DNA of 64,000 nucleotides from Mesobacillus subterraneus (GTDB taxonomy: Bacteria > Bacillota > Bacilli > Bacillales > Cytobacillaceae), in the NCBI RefSeq assembly GCF_020524355.2, contig NZ_CP129019.1:3658001-3722000 (forward strand), in the 5' to 3' direction. The number at the start of each line of letters is the position of its first letter. The stretch's first letter is position 1. The position numbers and the translations under genes are program-made. This document shows positions 8,141 to 17,557 of the stretch, piece by piece. The notes under the pieces were generated by a model. It saw only the letters and a list, made by a program, of their open reading frames with translations. It was not told the DNA's origin and ran no database searches.

Positions 8141-9607
8141 TTAATCCTGTCTGCTCAAGATTGTTTTTGGCTGCAGACGCAGGACCGTTAACGATGGCAG
8201 TACCGCAGAAATAATCGCAATCAGCATGCCAATCAATGCCAGCAAGGTCAAGTCATCCGCTGTCACACTGACATCGAGTTCCTCAATCGTTTCTGCTTGA
8301 ACTGTTTGTCCATTTGGCATGCCCGGAATACCGCCACTAAAACCGTTGCCGCGGCCCCGGAATGATTCTGGTGCAGTGGCTTGCTCAGCTGACTGCAACT
8401 CTTGTTTTAAAAGCTGTTCACTTACCTGTTTGGCAACCTCATTTCCGCTGACAGTGGCAATCCCGAGGGAAATGGCCGCAACAAGAAGGATTTCAACGAT
8501 AAACTGTCCAGCAAGCTTCCAGCGCCGTTCTCCAATCGCCAACAGAACACCCATCTCATATTTCCGTTCGCGGATTGACATCATGACGATCAAGCCCAAA
8601 ATAATTGCACCCGCTATCGAGACTAGATAAACGATATTATTCGAAAAGCTTGCGACATTCTCTATTGGACCGACCATTTGCTGATAAAGCTGGTCATCCG
8701 CCTCGAGTTTAAAAGTTTCAAAATCTATGCTGCTTTTTTCCCTCGCCTGAGCTACAAAGCTTTCCATGTCGGCTGGATTGTCAATATAATAAATCGCGCT
8801 GTCAATCGTTCCCTCGTACTCACTGCCTTTTAGTGCTGCAGATGCTGTAAACGGAACGTACAGCTTGTTATAAGGAATCATGGCGGTGATATCCATTCCT
8901 TGGTCAGCACCAATGGATGACGTTTTATAGATACCTTTGATTTGGAGCTCCATGACGGCCGATTCATCCCTTGGATTGGTGATGGAAATGGTGTCGCCTA
9001 CCTTCAATTGATTTTCTTCAGCAAGAGTTTGTTCAATGAGGGTGACATTTTTCCCATGATCCTCTTCTGAAATATGTTCTCCATCAACTATAGAGGCCGT
9101 GCCATCCATGAATTCTGCCGTAGAATCGGTGAAGGTCACACCTTGAAGGCTGATGTCGCCTTGAGCCTTCCCTCCAGACATCCTTCCTCCACCACCTGCG
9201 GCTGCGGAGTCGGTGCTATTTTCGGTTGTTTCAGTCTCTTCGTTTGTAATGGGTTCAAAATTGGATGCTAAAGCTGTGGTTGAAGAGTAGAAGTTATAGC
9301 CTTTAATTTGTTCGTATGAGGTCAGTTCTTCTGCTGTTCCTACCGGAATCGGAGTGGGCTGGAATCTACGGCGTTCACCGGTTGATTGCTGGGCCTGCAT
9401 CTTCTCGCGCATTTTTTCCATATCGACCTGCAGCGTGACATCCGCTCCAAGCTTTTGTCGCGCAAGTTCGCTCGATTTCTTAGCTGCAGTCTGGATTGAC
9501 AGACCTGCCAGGACAAGAACGCAAATCACTGAAAACACAAAAACCTGGAGCAGACTTTTCCCTTTCCTCGCTTTCACACTTAAAAATGATCGTTTAATAA
9601 AATTCAT
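8141..9607 (-). CDS. MacB/FtsX-family ABC transporter permease
   Basis: A 488-residue permease with one N-terminal membrane helix (about 17-40), a long extracytoplasmic domain of roughly 270 residues with a glycine-rich linker (near AAAGGGGRMSGG), and three C-terminal helices with the FtsX signature region MSIRERKYEMGVLLAIGERR. A second Gly/Pro/Asn-rich loop lies between the last two helices. The ATG follows AAAGGAGAG. It is the first gene of a two-gene unit with the ATPase at 7429-8118. Confidence 0.9.
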   Translation of the reverse strand: MNFIKRSFLSVKARKGKSLLQVFVFSVICVLVLAGLSIQTAAKKSSELARQKLGADVTLQVDMEKMREKMQAQQSTGERRRFQPTPIPVGTAEELTSYEQIKGYNFYSSTTALASNFEPITNEETETTENSTDSAAAGGGGRMSGGKAQGDISLQGVTFTDSTAEFMDGTASIVDGEHISEEDHGKNVTLIEQTLAEENQLKVGDTISITNPRDESAVMELQIKGIYKTSSIGADQGMDITAMIPYNKLYVPFTASAALKGSEYEGTIDSAIYYIDNPADMESFVAQAREKSSIDFETFKLEADDQLYQQMVGPIENVASFSNNIVYLVSIAGAIILGLIVMMSIRERKYEMGVLLAIGERRWKLAGQFIVEILLVAAISLGIATVSGNEVAKQVSEQLLKQELQSAEQATAPESFRGRGNGFSGGIPGMPNGQTVQAETIEELDVSVTADDLTLLALIGMLIAIISAVLPSLTVLRLQPKTILSRQD

Positions 9608-9847
9608 GGTTTCTCTCCTTTGGGCAAATTGGGTACAAGCAAAAGATTAACCTCAAGTTATGACCAAATTATTAACAAACTATTACCTAGCCTGAAACAA
9701 AAACGGAAATTTTTTTTCATGAGATAGAATGTAAATACCGGCCTTCTTTTAAAAGAGCGTAAAAAGGAATTGGCGAAGTACAATGATATGGGGAGAGGAT
9801 TCTTAGTTTTTAGAATGCAATTCAATTGGAATAGTGAGGAATGTCTG

Positions 9848-10522
9848 ATGAACCATTATGTAGCAGTATTATATGAGGAAGCGTTGCAGCACCGGAATAG
9901 CGAGGAAGCAGTTAGGCTAGCTAATTACATGCGGAACCAATTTGAATTTATTGGCTTGAGGGCACCGCAGATGAAGGAAGTTTTCAAGCAGCATGTGAAG
10001 ACCTATGGCCTGCCTGCAAAGGAAGATTTACAGATGATCATTACTTCCCTCTGGGAGCTGGAAGAACGGGAAATGCAGACTAGCGGGCTTTATTTGTTAG
10101 ACTTAATGAAGAAACAGTTCACAGAGGATGATCTACAGCTTCTGGAACACATCATCACGACCAAGCCCTGGTGGGACACCATCGATCATATAGCGAAAAA
10201 GCACTTTGGCTACTATCTCGAAAGATTCCCGGAGCACAGGCAGCAAATTATCGACAGATGGATCGCCTCGGATAACATCTGGCTGATCCGCTCCTGTATT
10301 TTATTCCAGTTAGGTTATAAAGAAAGAACGGATGTGGCCATGCTCGAGGATATTATTTCAAGAAACTGCCATACTGACGAGTTTTTTATCAACAAAGCAA
10401 TCGGCTGGGCATTAAGAGAATATGCCAAGCAAAATCCAGAGAAAGTCCTTGAGATTACGGACAAACTTCCTCTTTCAAACTTAAGCCGAAGAGAAGCCTT
10501 GAAGCATATAGGCAAGAAGTGA
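9848..10522 (+). CDS. AlkD-type DNA alkylation repair protein (DNA glycosylase)
   Basis: A 224-residue HEAT-like helical-repeat protein of the AlkD family, which removes bulky or positively charged alkylated purines. Family features visible are the FIGLRAPQMKEVFK segment near the N-terminus, the WWDTIDHIA motif around 109-117 with its catalytic Asp/Trp region, and a C-terminal IGWALREYAKQNPE. The start is placed at 9848, with GAGGA seven bases upstream and normal family length; an in-frame TTG at 9770 would add 26 residues unlike the family. Confidence 0.9.
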   Translation: MNHYVAVLYEEALQHRNSEEAVRLANYMRNQFEFIGLRAPQMKEVFKQHVKTYGLPAKEDLQMIITSLWELEEREMQTSGLYLLDLMKKQFTEDDLQLLEHIITTKPWWDTIDHIAKKHFGYYLERFPEHRQQIIDRWIASDNIWLIRSCILFQLGYKERTDVAMLEDIISRNCHTDEFFINKAIGWALREYAKQNPEKVLEITDKLPLSNLSRREALKHIGKK

Positions 10523-10531
10523 AGACAGATT

Positions 10532-10567
10532 AAAGGAGCACAGGACATTTTATCCCTATGCTCCTTT
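10532..10567. terminator. Bidirectional hairpin between convergent genes
   Basis: TAAAGGAGCACAGG pairs with CCCTATGCTCCTTTA. It lies between the convergent alkD-like gene and the small membrane gene and overlaps the 3' end of the latter. Confidence 0.6.
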
Positions 10568-10816
10568 AACTTTTCTATATAAAACGATCACCACTTGGCA
10601 AAACAATGTTACTCCAATAAAGGTAAAAAGGAAGAATAACGGAGAACTCGTCATGCCGAATGCCACCTCATTCTGAAGCGTACCAACACTTTCCCATGAA
10701 CCTTCGATATCTGGTGTATAATTCATCGTTTTCATGTAGCCGATCAGCAGAATGCCAACAAAATAGATTACATGAATGGCAATCGAACCAATTGCTGCTT
10801 GAATAAATAGCTTCAT
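10556..10816 (-). CDS. Small membrane protein, unknown function
   Basis: An 86-residue protein with two hydrophobic segments (about 5-27 and 57-80) separated by a polar loop. The start is at ATG 10816, preceded by GGGAGG with eight-base spacing, rather than further upstream. It follows the sigma/anti-sigma fusion gene by about 70 bases and may be co-transcribed with it. No family recognised. Confidence 0.65.
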   Translation of the reverse strand: MKLFIQAAIGSIAIHVIYFVGILLIGYMKTMNYTPDIEGSWESVGTLQNEVAFGMTSSPLFFLFTFIGVTLFCQVVIVLYRKVKGA

Positions 10817-10884
10817 ATTTTGGCCTCCCTGTAAAAAAAGGAACATTTTTTTTTTGATAAAAGCTAGCTGTCCATTACCGCGTA

Positions 10885-12937
10885 TCAATCCAGCGAAATC
10901 TTCACCACATCATCCAAGTATTTCATTGAGCTATACCCGTAAAGATCCAGTCTTTTAGGGATGACTTTGTTTCCATCTAACATCAAGGTCTCCACAGTAA
11001 CAAAATGGCGTGGCTGTTCAATCTTATCATAATTGAATGTGGGTGATTTCATATCGTATTGAACCCCATTCTTATCCACGATCACTCCCTCTTGGTCCAT
11101 CCCCATGGAAATTGGTTCATACTCATCTTCACCGACAACATTAAGGTGCAGTGTTTCGAATGCCCGGTTTTCAACTTCATGATTGCTGATGACAACGATT
11201 GTGGGCTGGCCAACTTCTACTTTATCAATGCTGATGGTACTTCCTGCATATTCAAACGTCTGAGGAAATGACTGGTTTAGATCGAGTTCGATACTTTTTT
11301 TTGTCATCGAATGAAAAATAGGCTGATTCGAACTGAACAGTAATGTCTTTCGGTTCTTCTTCAAATAACGGATCATAATACATTTGGTATTTATGCCAAT
11401 TGGCTTCAGGCTGTAAATAGTTAAAACCGCCAAAATGGTCCGGTTTCATTTTTACATTGTTCACTTCTAAATGGCCAAATTGAATCCGATCGATTCTCTT
11501 TTCGATCTCTCCCATAGGAAGCCCATATTCCAAAAGCGTCGCTGTTGGCGCCACAATCAATTTATCCAGGAGAATGGGGACGCCTTCAATTTTAGCTTGT
11601 TCATTTAATTCATATATGACGGAAGGTTGCTTAGTTACCGGGACTTCAAATTTCCAATCACCTGTCTTCAAGCCATTGCTCCTATAACCAAAACCCCAAC
11701 TTGCCTCCTGCCCATCAAGAGCCAGCTCCTGAAGCCTTGTAATATTCAGTTTAAGAACACCGCTATTTTCCTCGATCGGACGCAACCCAATCACTCCGTA
11801 ATACACATTCTTTTCCTTTTTGTTCATCTTCGCTTTTAGGTCTGGAGGATAATAACGTGGATATGTTTCGTGTTTCATGAGGTCATTCTCGTTTTCTATA
11901 AAAACACCGTCTTCCAAAAACATGACATATTGTTTATCCTCATTTGTATCTTCGATTTCATAGAAAACTAGCGTCTGATAATCATCCGCAACCACGCCCC
12001 TGATTTTGATGTTCACACCATAGCTTTCCGCTTCGAGGTTCAGCCTTTGTCCCAGGTCATTTTGCAGGAAGGTGCGTAATTGCTCATCCTCTTCGGTCCA
12101 AGCATAATAGACATTGGCAAAAACACCAGTAAAGAAACCGAGGCCGATCACAAAAGCAAAAACACTTGCGAAAATAAGGGCCATTCTCTTAATCTTTTTC
12201 CTCTTTTTCTGCCAGGCTCTCTCCTTTTCTGTCAGCCGCTCTTTAATGTTCTCGATAAGATGCTCATGCACTGGCAAATCACTCATCCACTCCGCATGAT
12301 TCAGCATAAATGTGACATCCTGAAAGGCAGCCAAATCCTCCTGACATTCCCGGCAATTGTAGATATGCATCTCGAACTCTATTTTTTTCGGCCGTTCCAT
12401 CGTTTTTTGTAAATAATCAATATAGCTATTCTGAAATTCGTTACAGCCGTTATAATTCGCACCGTCGAGTTGTTTTCTTACCGACATTACTCCAGAAAAC
12501 AAAAACTCCTTCAACTTCCCCACAGAAACTCGCAGAATATGTGCAGCGTCCTCTTGGGAAAAACCTGCTCCATATGTAAGGATCATCGCTTCCTTTTCAT
12601 TATCCTCAAGTTGATTGAGTGCTTTAAATAAATTTTTATGTGGTGTCATTTCCTCCTGCGCTTGTCTACCTTTTTCCTGAGAAAGCTCCCTGCAATTGTC
12701 GATGAAAACCGAGGTAACCCATAATTCGAATGAGGTATCCCTTTTATAATGAGACAATTCCTTATGCACTTTTATAATCGACCGGTAAAATAACTCTTCC
12801 ATTTGCTGCTGGTTGTGAAGATAAAACCAACCCAGTGCATAAAAGGATTGCTTATGCCGATCAAACCAGTCAACGACAGAATCGATCCCTTTTTCCTGTA
12901 TAGTGACCATCGTAATAGATTCCATTTCTGGGACCAT
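10885..12937 (-). pseudogene. Fused ECF-like sigma / anti-sigma / DUF4179-like membrane protein, frameshifted at an A8 run
   Basis: Starting at ATG 12937 (GGGGGG seven bases upstream) the protein has sigma region 2-like helices (about 18-85), a region 4-like HTH (about 105-155), an Hx3Cx2C zinc anti-sigma motif (HIYNCREC, near residue 200), a membrane helix (about 245-270) and a long extracytoplasmic DUF4179-like domain. The frame ends at 11252. The other frame continues the domain as KSIELDLNQSFPQTFEYAG and runs to 10885. Removing one A from the eight-A run at 11295-11302 restores one polypeptide of about 680 residues. It could be a mutation, a sequencing error or a slippage site. A polypeptide combining sigma and anti-sigma parts would tether its own regulator to the membrane. 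Confidence 0.75.
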
Positions 12938-13029
12938 AATTGTTCCCCCCTGTGGACACGTCATCTCTACTACTATTTTACATTTAATTCCCTATTATGC
13001 TAGATGTCTTTTAGCTTTTTGGAGTGATT

Positions 13030-13485
13030 GGTACCCTTATGGAGGGGCAGTTGCTTGCATAAGGATATCTTTCCGCTTGAACGGTACCCTTATGGAGGGG
13101 CAGTTGATTGCATAAGGATATCTTTCCGCTTGAACGGTACCCTTATGGAGGGGGAGTTGCTTGCATAAGGATATCTTTCCGCTTGAACGGTACCCTTATA
13201 GAGGAGAAGTTGATTGCATAAGGATATCTTTCCGCTTGAACGGTACCCTTATAGAGGAGAAGTTGATTGCATAAGGATATCTTTCCGCTTGAACGGTACC
13301 CTTATGGAGGGGGAGTTGCTTGCATAAGGATATCTTTCCGCTTGAACGATACCCTTATGGAGGGGGAGTTGCTTGCATAAGGATATCTTTCCGCTTGAAC
13401 GGTACCCTTATAGAGGAGAAGTTGATTGCATAAGGATATCTTTCCGCTTGAACGATACCCTTATAGAGCTGAAGTTGCTTGGGAT
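13030..13485. repeat. Tandem array, 53-bp unit, eight copies plus a partial ninth
   Basis: Units start at 13030, 13083, 13136, 13189, 13242, 13295, 13348, 13401 and (partial) 13454. Each begins GGTACCCTTAT (GATACCC in units 7 and 9) and contains GCATAAGGATATCTTTCCGC. CCTTAT and ATAAGG form an inverted repeat in each unit. Variation is confined to a short central block that occurs as a few alternative types (TGGAGGGGC, TGGAGGGGG, TAGAGGAGA). The period is not a multiple of three, so it is not coding. It lies upstream of the sigma-fusion gene. Confidence 0.95.
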
Positions 13486-13512
13486 TTTTCCACTTGTCAT
13501 TCCTTATTTTAA

Positions 13513-13665
13513 CAAAAAGCGCAAGCGCCTCGTTCAGCCCCGACAAGCGCTGGAGGGCCTGACAGTGAAGTCGTTCTTTGACTTCATTGGCAGGAACGAA
13601 GCGTCTCGAGGGGCTAGGCGCTGGAGCTGGATTAAGAAAACTACATGTAGTTATCCACATTTAAT
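13513..13665. repeat. Modular dispersed repeat, copy B (short form)
   Basis: Begins AACAAAAAGCGCAAGCGCCT and ends GGAGCTGGATTAAGAAAAC followed by TACATGTAGTTATCCAC. It has the first and last modules of copy A but lacks the long central ones. Confidence 0.85.
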
Positions 13666-13693
13666 AAATTTTTATTATTTCCTAAGCAAGCAA

Positions 13694-13727
13694 CAAAAAA
13701 GCACAGGGTTCAACGTCCCTGTGCTTT
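13694..13727 (-). terminator. Terminator of the diguanylate cyclase gene
   Basis: On the minus strand AAAGCACAGGG and CCCTGTGCTTTTTT form a strong hairpin with a T tail, directly after the stop at 13735. Confidence 0.85.
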
Positions 13728-13734
13728 CATCTCT

Positions 13735-14811
13735 CTATAGTGCGGATACTTTATTTCTGCCTGTTCGTTTGGATTTATACAAGGTGTCGTCTGCTTGTTT
13801 GATGAATTCTTCTAAGCATTGGGTTGTCTCTAGATAGGTTGAAGCTCCAAGAGAAATAGTGATATTGATTTCCTTGCCATTTGGTAAGGAGAATCGATGA
13901 TTTTCCACTATCCCCCTGAGTCGTTCTGCGATTTCCAGCGCTCGAGAATAGGAACAATTCTTTAATAACAGTGAAAATTCTTCACCACCATTTCTCGAGA
14001 CAATATCGCTCGGGCGTGAGCAGCTGATTAACAGTCCTCCCAATTGCCTTAACACTTCATCTCCGGCCTGATGACCATACGTATCATTGACCTTTTTGAA
14101 GTGGTCGATATCTATCATAAGCAAGGATAATCTTTCATTAAGCTCCTGGGCACTTTCTATACTCTCATTTAATGAAGAATCAAACTGTCGGACATTATTT
14201 AATCCAGTAAGGAAGTCTGTTGCTGACTGAGTTTTCAGCTGCATAAACAATTGGTTGGATTGAACGATATATCCTGTCAAAAAATACACCAACATTCCTG
14301 CTATTGTTGTAATAACCCAATAGTTAACCAAAAGTTGATACACTTGATTTGTAAAACCCATTAAATACAAAAGTCCTATTGAGATCGTGAGTAAGCTAAT
14401 CAATCCCATCACGGTCCACTTTAAAAAACCCGAGCCGTTTAACCTTTTTTCGACAAGTGAGGCAAAAGCTCCGATTGAAAACATAATCAACATAGTGACG
14501 AGAAATGTTTCCGTACTAATATCAAAAAAGACTAATCTGTTTATATTAATGATAGTGGCAGCTAAAATAGCAGAAACGAACCCGCCATAAAAAGCAGACA
14601 ACAGGATCGCAATATGACGCAAGTCCATCATAATTACGGGAGTAATCTGGATACTAAAAGCCATTAACACAGACCCTAGTATTCCCGCCAATGCACCAAG
14701 TTTTAACTTTTGAACAGTTGTATCTACATTAGGATTGCTTTTAAATAAACTTCCGCCTATAAACAAAAATGTGATAACAAAACTAGCATGGATAAAAAAA
14801 TCTTTCAGCAA
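13735..14811 (-). CDS. Membrane diguanylate cyclase (5TM-LYT + GGDEF), DgcK-like
   Basis: A 358-residue protein. Residues 1-195 form several membrane helices of the 5TMR-LYT sensor type; 205-358 is a GGDEF domain. The active site is GGEEF at 275-279 and the inhibitory I-site RxxD is RPSD at 266-269, five residues upstream as expected, so product inhibition by c-di-GMP should operate. Length and architecture match B. subtilis DgcK (YhcK). It synthesises c-di-GMP from two GTP at the inner membrane and would affect motility and biofilm formation. Confidence 0.9.
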   Translation of the reverse strand: MLKDFFIHASFVITFLFIGGSLFKSNPNVDTTVQKLKLGALAGILGSVLMAFSIQITPVIMMDLRHIAILLSAFYGGFVSAILAATIININRLVFFDISTETFLVTMLIMFSIGAFASLVEKRLNGSGFLKWTVMGLISLLTISIGLLYLMGFTNQVYQLLVNYWVITTIAGMLVYFLTGYIVQSNQLFMQLKTQSATDFLTGLNNVRQFDSSLNESIESAQELNERLSLLMIDIDHFKKVNDTYGHQAGDEVLRQLGGLLISCSRPSDIVSRNGGEEFSLLLKNCSYSRALEIAERLRGIVENHRFSLPNGKEINITISLGASTYLETTQCLEEFIKQADDTLYKSKRTGRNKVSAL

Positions 14812-15001
14812 CGTAATACCACCTAAAACGTGAATTTCGACTTCCTTATATAGAATACGAGATTAAGCACAATTTTACTATAAGTTTCCGTAATTTTCCT
14901 AACATAGTTGAATGCTTTTATAAAATCAATGTGATTGGAAAAGCGGTTCTGAGAGAGCAAAACTACTTTTCATTTGTGATGACTTATTTTACTGCACTGG
15001 G

Positions 15002-15007
15002 TATAAT
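15002..15007 (+). promoter_or_regulatory. Probable -10 box (TATAAT) of the heptad-repeat gene
   Basis: A perfect TATAAT lies 29 bases upstream of the ATG at 15036. The -35 region is poor. Confidence 0.45.
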
Positions 15008-15035
15008 TAATTCATAGACAAAGAGGTGAAATGAA

Positions 15036-15458
15036 ATGGAAGGTATATTGAATAAAATCTTAAGTCGTCTGGATTCCATGGACAAGCGCTTTGATGCTGT
15101 TGATGCACGTTTCGATTCTGTTGATGCACGTTTCAATGCTGTTGATGCGCGGTTCGATGCTGTTGATGCACGTTTCGATGCTGTTGATCAACGCTTTGAA
15201 GCTGTTAATCAACGCTTTGAAGATGTTGATCAACGTCTTGATACTATGGATAATCGCTTAGAAAACTTAGAGAACGGCCAACAATCTTTGCAATCAGAAC
15301 AGAGTGAGATGCGGAAAGAAGTTGCTTTTTATTATGGCAGTTTAATGAAGAAACTTGATGAAACGAAATTAGAGCTTTCAAGTGAGATTAAGCATGTGTC
15401 CAATGTCCAAAAACAGCATCAGGATGTTTTAGAGATACTGAATGAAAAACAGCAGTAA
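15036..15458 (+). CDS. Heptad-repeat coiled-coil protein
   Basis: A 140-residue acidic protein. Residues about 14-75 consist of near-perfect seven-residue repeats of the type VDARFDA, encoded by 21-bp tandem repeats (GATGCTGTTGATGCACGTTTC and variants), then drifting into VDQRLDT and LENLENG. The rest (QQSLQSEQSEMRKEV, KLDETKLELSSEIKHV) is also predicted coiled coil. The ATG follows AGAGGTG. No catalytic domain or membrane segment is present. Similar proteins are scattered in Bacillus, with unknown function. The exact DNA repeats suggest recent expansion by slippage. Confidence 0.8.
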   Translation: MEGILNKILSRLDSMDKRFDAVDARFDSVDARFNAVDARFDAVDARFDAVDQRFEAVNQRFEDVDQRLDTMDNRLENLENGQQSLQSEQSEMRKEVAFYYGSLMKKLDETKLELSSEIKHVSNVQKQHQDVLEILNEKQQ

Positions 15459-15549
15459 GATTTTTTAAGCCCCTCTCTTAAATATCCTTCACACAATTAC
15501 TTCTTGGGTCCTCGATTTCCCCATAATCCCTTTATGTATCCAAAACTAA

Positions 15550-15600
15550 AAAGTGCCTGTCCACAGATGCAATATTAATCCGGGGTCAGGCACTTTTTTT
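15550..15600. terminator. Bidirectional terminator
   Basis: AAAGTGCCTG (15550-15559) pairs with CAGGCACTTT (15587-15596); T or A runs flank both sides. It serves the convergent genes ending at 15458 and 15605. Confidence 0.8.
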
Positions 15601-15604
15601 GTCT

Positions 15605-17275
15605 TTACTCCAATCCTTGAATCACTAACTCTTTCACTGGCAAGAAGGTTTCGCCGGTATCCATGAATTTTAGATTGAGCTGGTCGCCTTCTTTTACATA
15701 AATCGCCAGTGGATTCGTTTCTGATGAAATGATGTAGTTCTTTTTGTTATCCAGCAGGATGGAAACGATCGTGAAGTCACCTGTTTTTTCTTTGTAGACG
15801 CGCAACACGGTTCCGCTCGTTTGCTTTTCCTCTGCCTTCGAACTGCCATCGACCGTCCCGCCGCCATGCTGCAGGGCGGTTTTATATTTTTTCAATGCTT
15901 CATTAGGCGTATTGCCATACACCGAAATTTCCGGGTTTGCTGCTGATACGATGAAGTAATTCTGCAGGAAGCCATTCGAATCTAAAACAGGTGTCAGCCA
16001 GCTTGCTTCTCCGTAGAAATTGTAAAGAATCGGCATTTCACCATGCCACTTTTTCTCGATGAACTTCTTTTCAATAATCTGCAAAGCACCTTCTGAATCC
16101 ATATAGGACTCTTCAAGATTGCCAGTATAGAAGGTCGCTTTCCCAGTTCTTGCGTTCGTCAAAGCATACCCGAGCATGGAGTCGACCCCTTCTTTCGGGC
16201 TGGTAAAATCGGTGAAATAATACATCTCGCCATTTTCATCGAAGATCGGGCTAACCTGCGCTTCGGTTCCTTCATCTGAAGGCAACTTAATATCTGTCTT
16301 GCCAAATACACTGTTCCAATAACCATGAATGTAATTCCCGTAATAGCTGTTTTGCAGACTGACTGCTTCTGGTGAAACAGCACCGTCAATAAATTCAGGT
16401 ACATCCTTTAAAGCATACGCCTTTGTTTTCCCTGAATCTGGAGCAACGACCACAACGCCTGTCACATTAAAACCATTGCGGGCTGAGATGAACTCACCGA
16501 AGGTCCTAATATAAAAAGGTTTGCCTTCATCATCGATCTCCAGCTGCGTGTCTCCGTAGAAAATCGCCTCTGGATACTGCAAACGGATATGACGTTCTAC
16601 ATTACTATTGAAGAACGAAGAAGGTGTATAAACCATGTCTGATTTCTTGAATTTTGGATTTGCTGATGAATCCGTGGCACTGATTGTAAAATAACCCGGT
16701 GTGGACTTACCATTCCACCATTTAAAGAAGCCTGAGAATTCAACTGGAGCAATATAGACAAACTCTCCATTGACCTTCTGGATTTGCAGATTCCCAAGCT
16801 CATAATAACTTGTATTTGGGACCTGTCCGAACGCTTTTTTCATCTTATTGCGCGCAAAATGCGGAGGAACACTCGCCGGTGTTTCTTTTTCATCAAAAGT
16901 CGGGATTTCCATCTTCTCCGTCATTTTCGCAGACTCATATTTTTCCTCTGCGTTAAAAAGAAAAGCGATGATGAAATACACGCCCAGAAGCAAAGTTAGC
17001 AAAAACAAGCTCCCTTTTATCATTCTTTCCTTGCCAGCCGCAAAAAACGCTCCAGCAAACGTGATCACAATCGCGAACGGCCACAAAGACGAAAGATTTC
17101 GATCTAAGTTAAACGCATAATAAAACGCAAAAGTCCCTATTGTAAAAAGAACAATTGCACCGATCAAAAAGGCAGATGTCATTTTCCTGTCCTTCTCCAC
17201 CCCTTTAGAAAAAGGAGTAAGAATCAGAGCAGAAGCCAATCCAGCCAAAATTGAAAATAATAGTATATTTCCCAT
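15605..17275 (-). CDS. Large membrane protein with C-terminal extracytoplasmic domain, unknown function
   Basis: A 556-residue protein. Four hydrophobic segments (about 4-24, 34-54, 64-82 and 88-108) precede a roughly 440-residue soluble part starting near EEKYESAKM. The soluble part is rich in aromatic residues and beta-type patterns and contains EFVYIAPVEFSGFFKWW and a C-terminal region (from TSGTVLRVYKEKTGD) that looks like a small OB-type barrel. It is transcribed alone and ends at the shared terminator 15550-15600. I do not recognise the family with confidence. Confidence 0.75.
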   Translation of the reverse strand: MGNILLFSILAGLASALILTPFSKGVEKDRKMTSAFLIGAIVLFTIGTFAFYYAFNLDRNLSSLWPFAIVITFAGAFFAAGKERMIKGSLFLLTLLLGVYFIIAFLFNAEEKYESAKMTEKMEIPTFDEKETPASVPPHFARNKMKKAFGQVPNTSYYELGNLQIQKVNGEFVYIAPVEFSGFFKWWNGKSTPGYFTISATDSSANPKFKKSDMVYTPSSFFNSNVERHIRLQYPEAIFYGDTQLEIDDEGKPFYIRTFGEFISARNGFNVTGVVVVAPDSGKTKAYALKDVPEFIDGAVSPEAVSLQNSYYGNYIHGYWNSVFGKTDIKLPSDEGTEAQVSPIFDENGEMYYFTDFTSPKEGVDSMLGYALTNARTGKATFYTGNLEESYMDSEGALQIIEKKFIEKKWHGEMPILYNFYGEASWLTPVLDSNGFLQNYFIVSAANPEISVYGNTPNEALKKYKTALQHGGGTVDGSSKAEEKQTSGTVLRVYKEKTGDFTIVSILLDNKKNYIISSETNPLAIYVKEGDQLNLKFMDTGETFLPVKELVIQGLE

Positions 17276-17503
17276 ATAAAATCCCCTTATCGATTTGTCC
17301 TTAGTATATACGAATCAAATGCCGTAAAGTTTCATGGGGACGCTCCATCGGAAAATGGTAAAAACTGTTTAAATGTGCAATTAATGATCTTTACAGTGCA
17401 ATTCCAGGCTGTTTTTACGCAATTAATGCTTGAATTGGTGCAATTATTAAGTATTATTGCGCAATTAACCTAGTTTCTTAAGAGAATAATTTTTCCAATC
17501 CAA

Positions 17504-17538
17504 AAAAAGCACAGGGTACGTATGTCCCGTGCTTTTTG
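17504..17538 (-). terminator. Terminator of the BceRS-AB-like operon
   Basis: On the minus strand AAAGCACGGGACA pairs with TACCCTGTGCTTTTTTT. It lies just after the permease gene. Confidence 0.8.
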
Positions 17539-17557
17539 TTAAGCTCATGGCTGGCAT

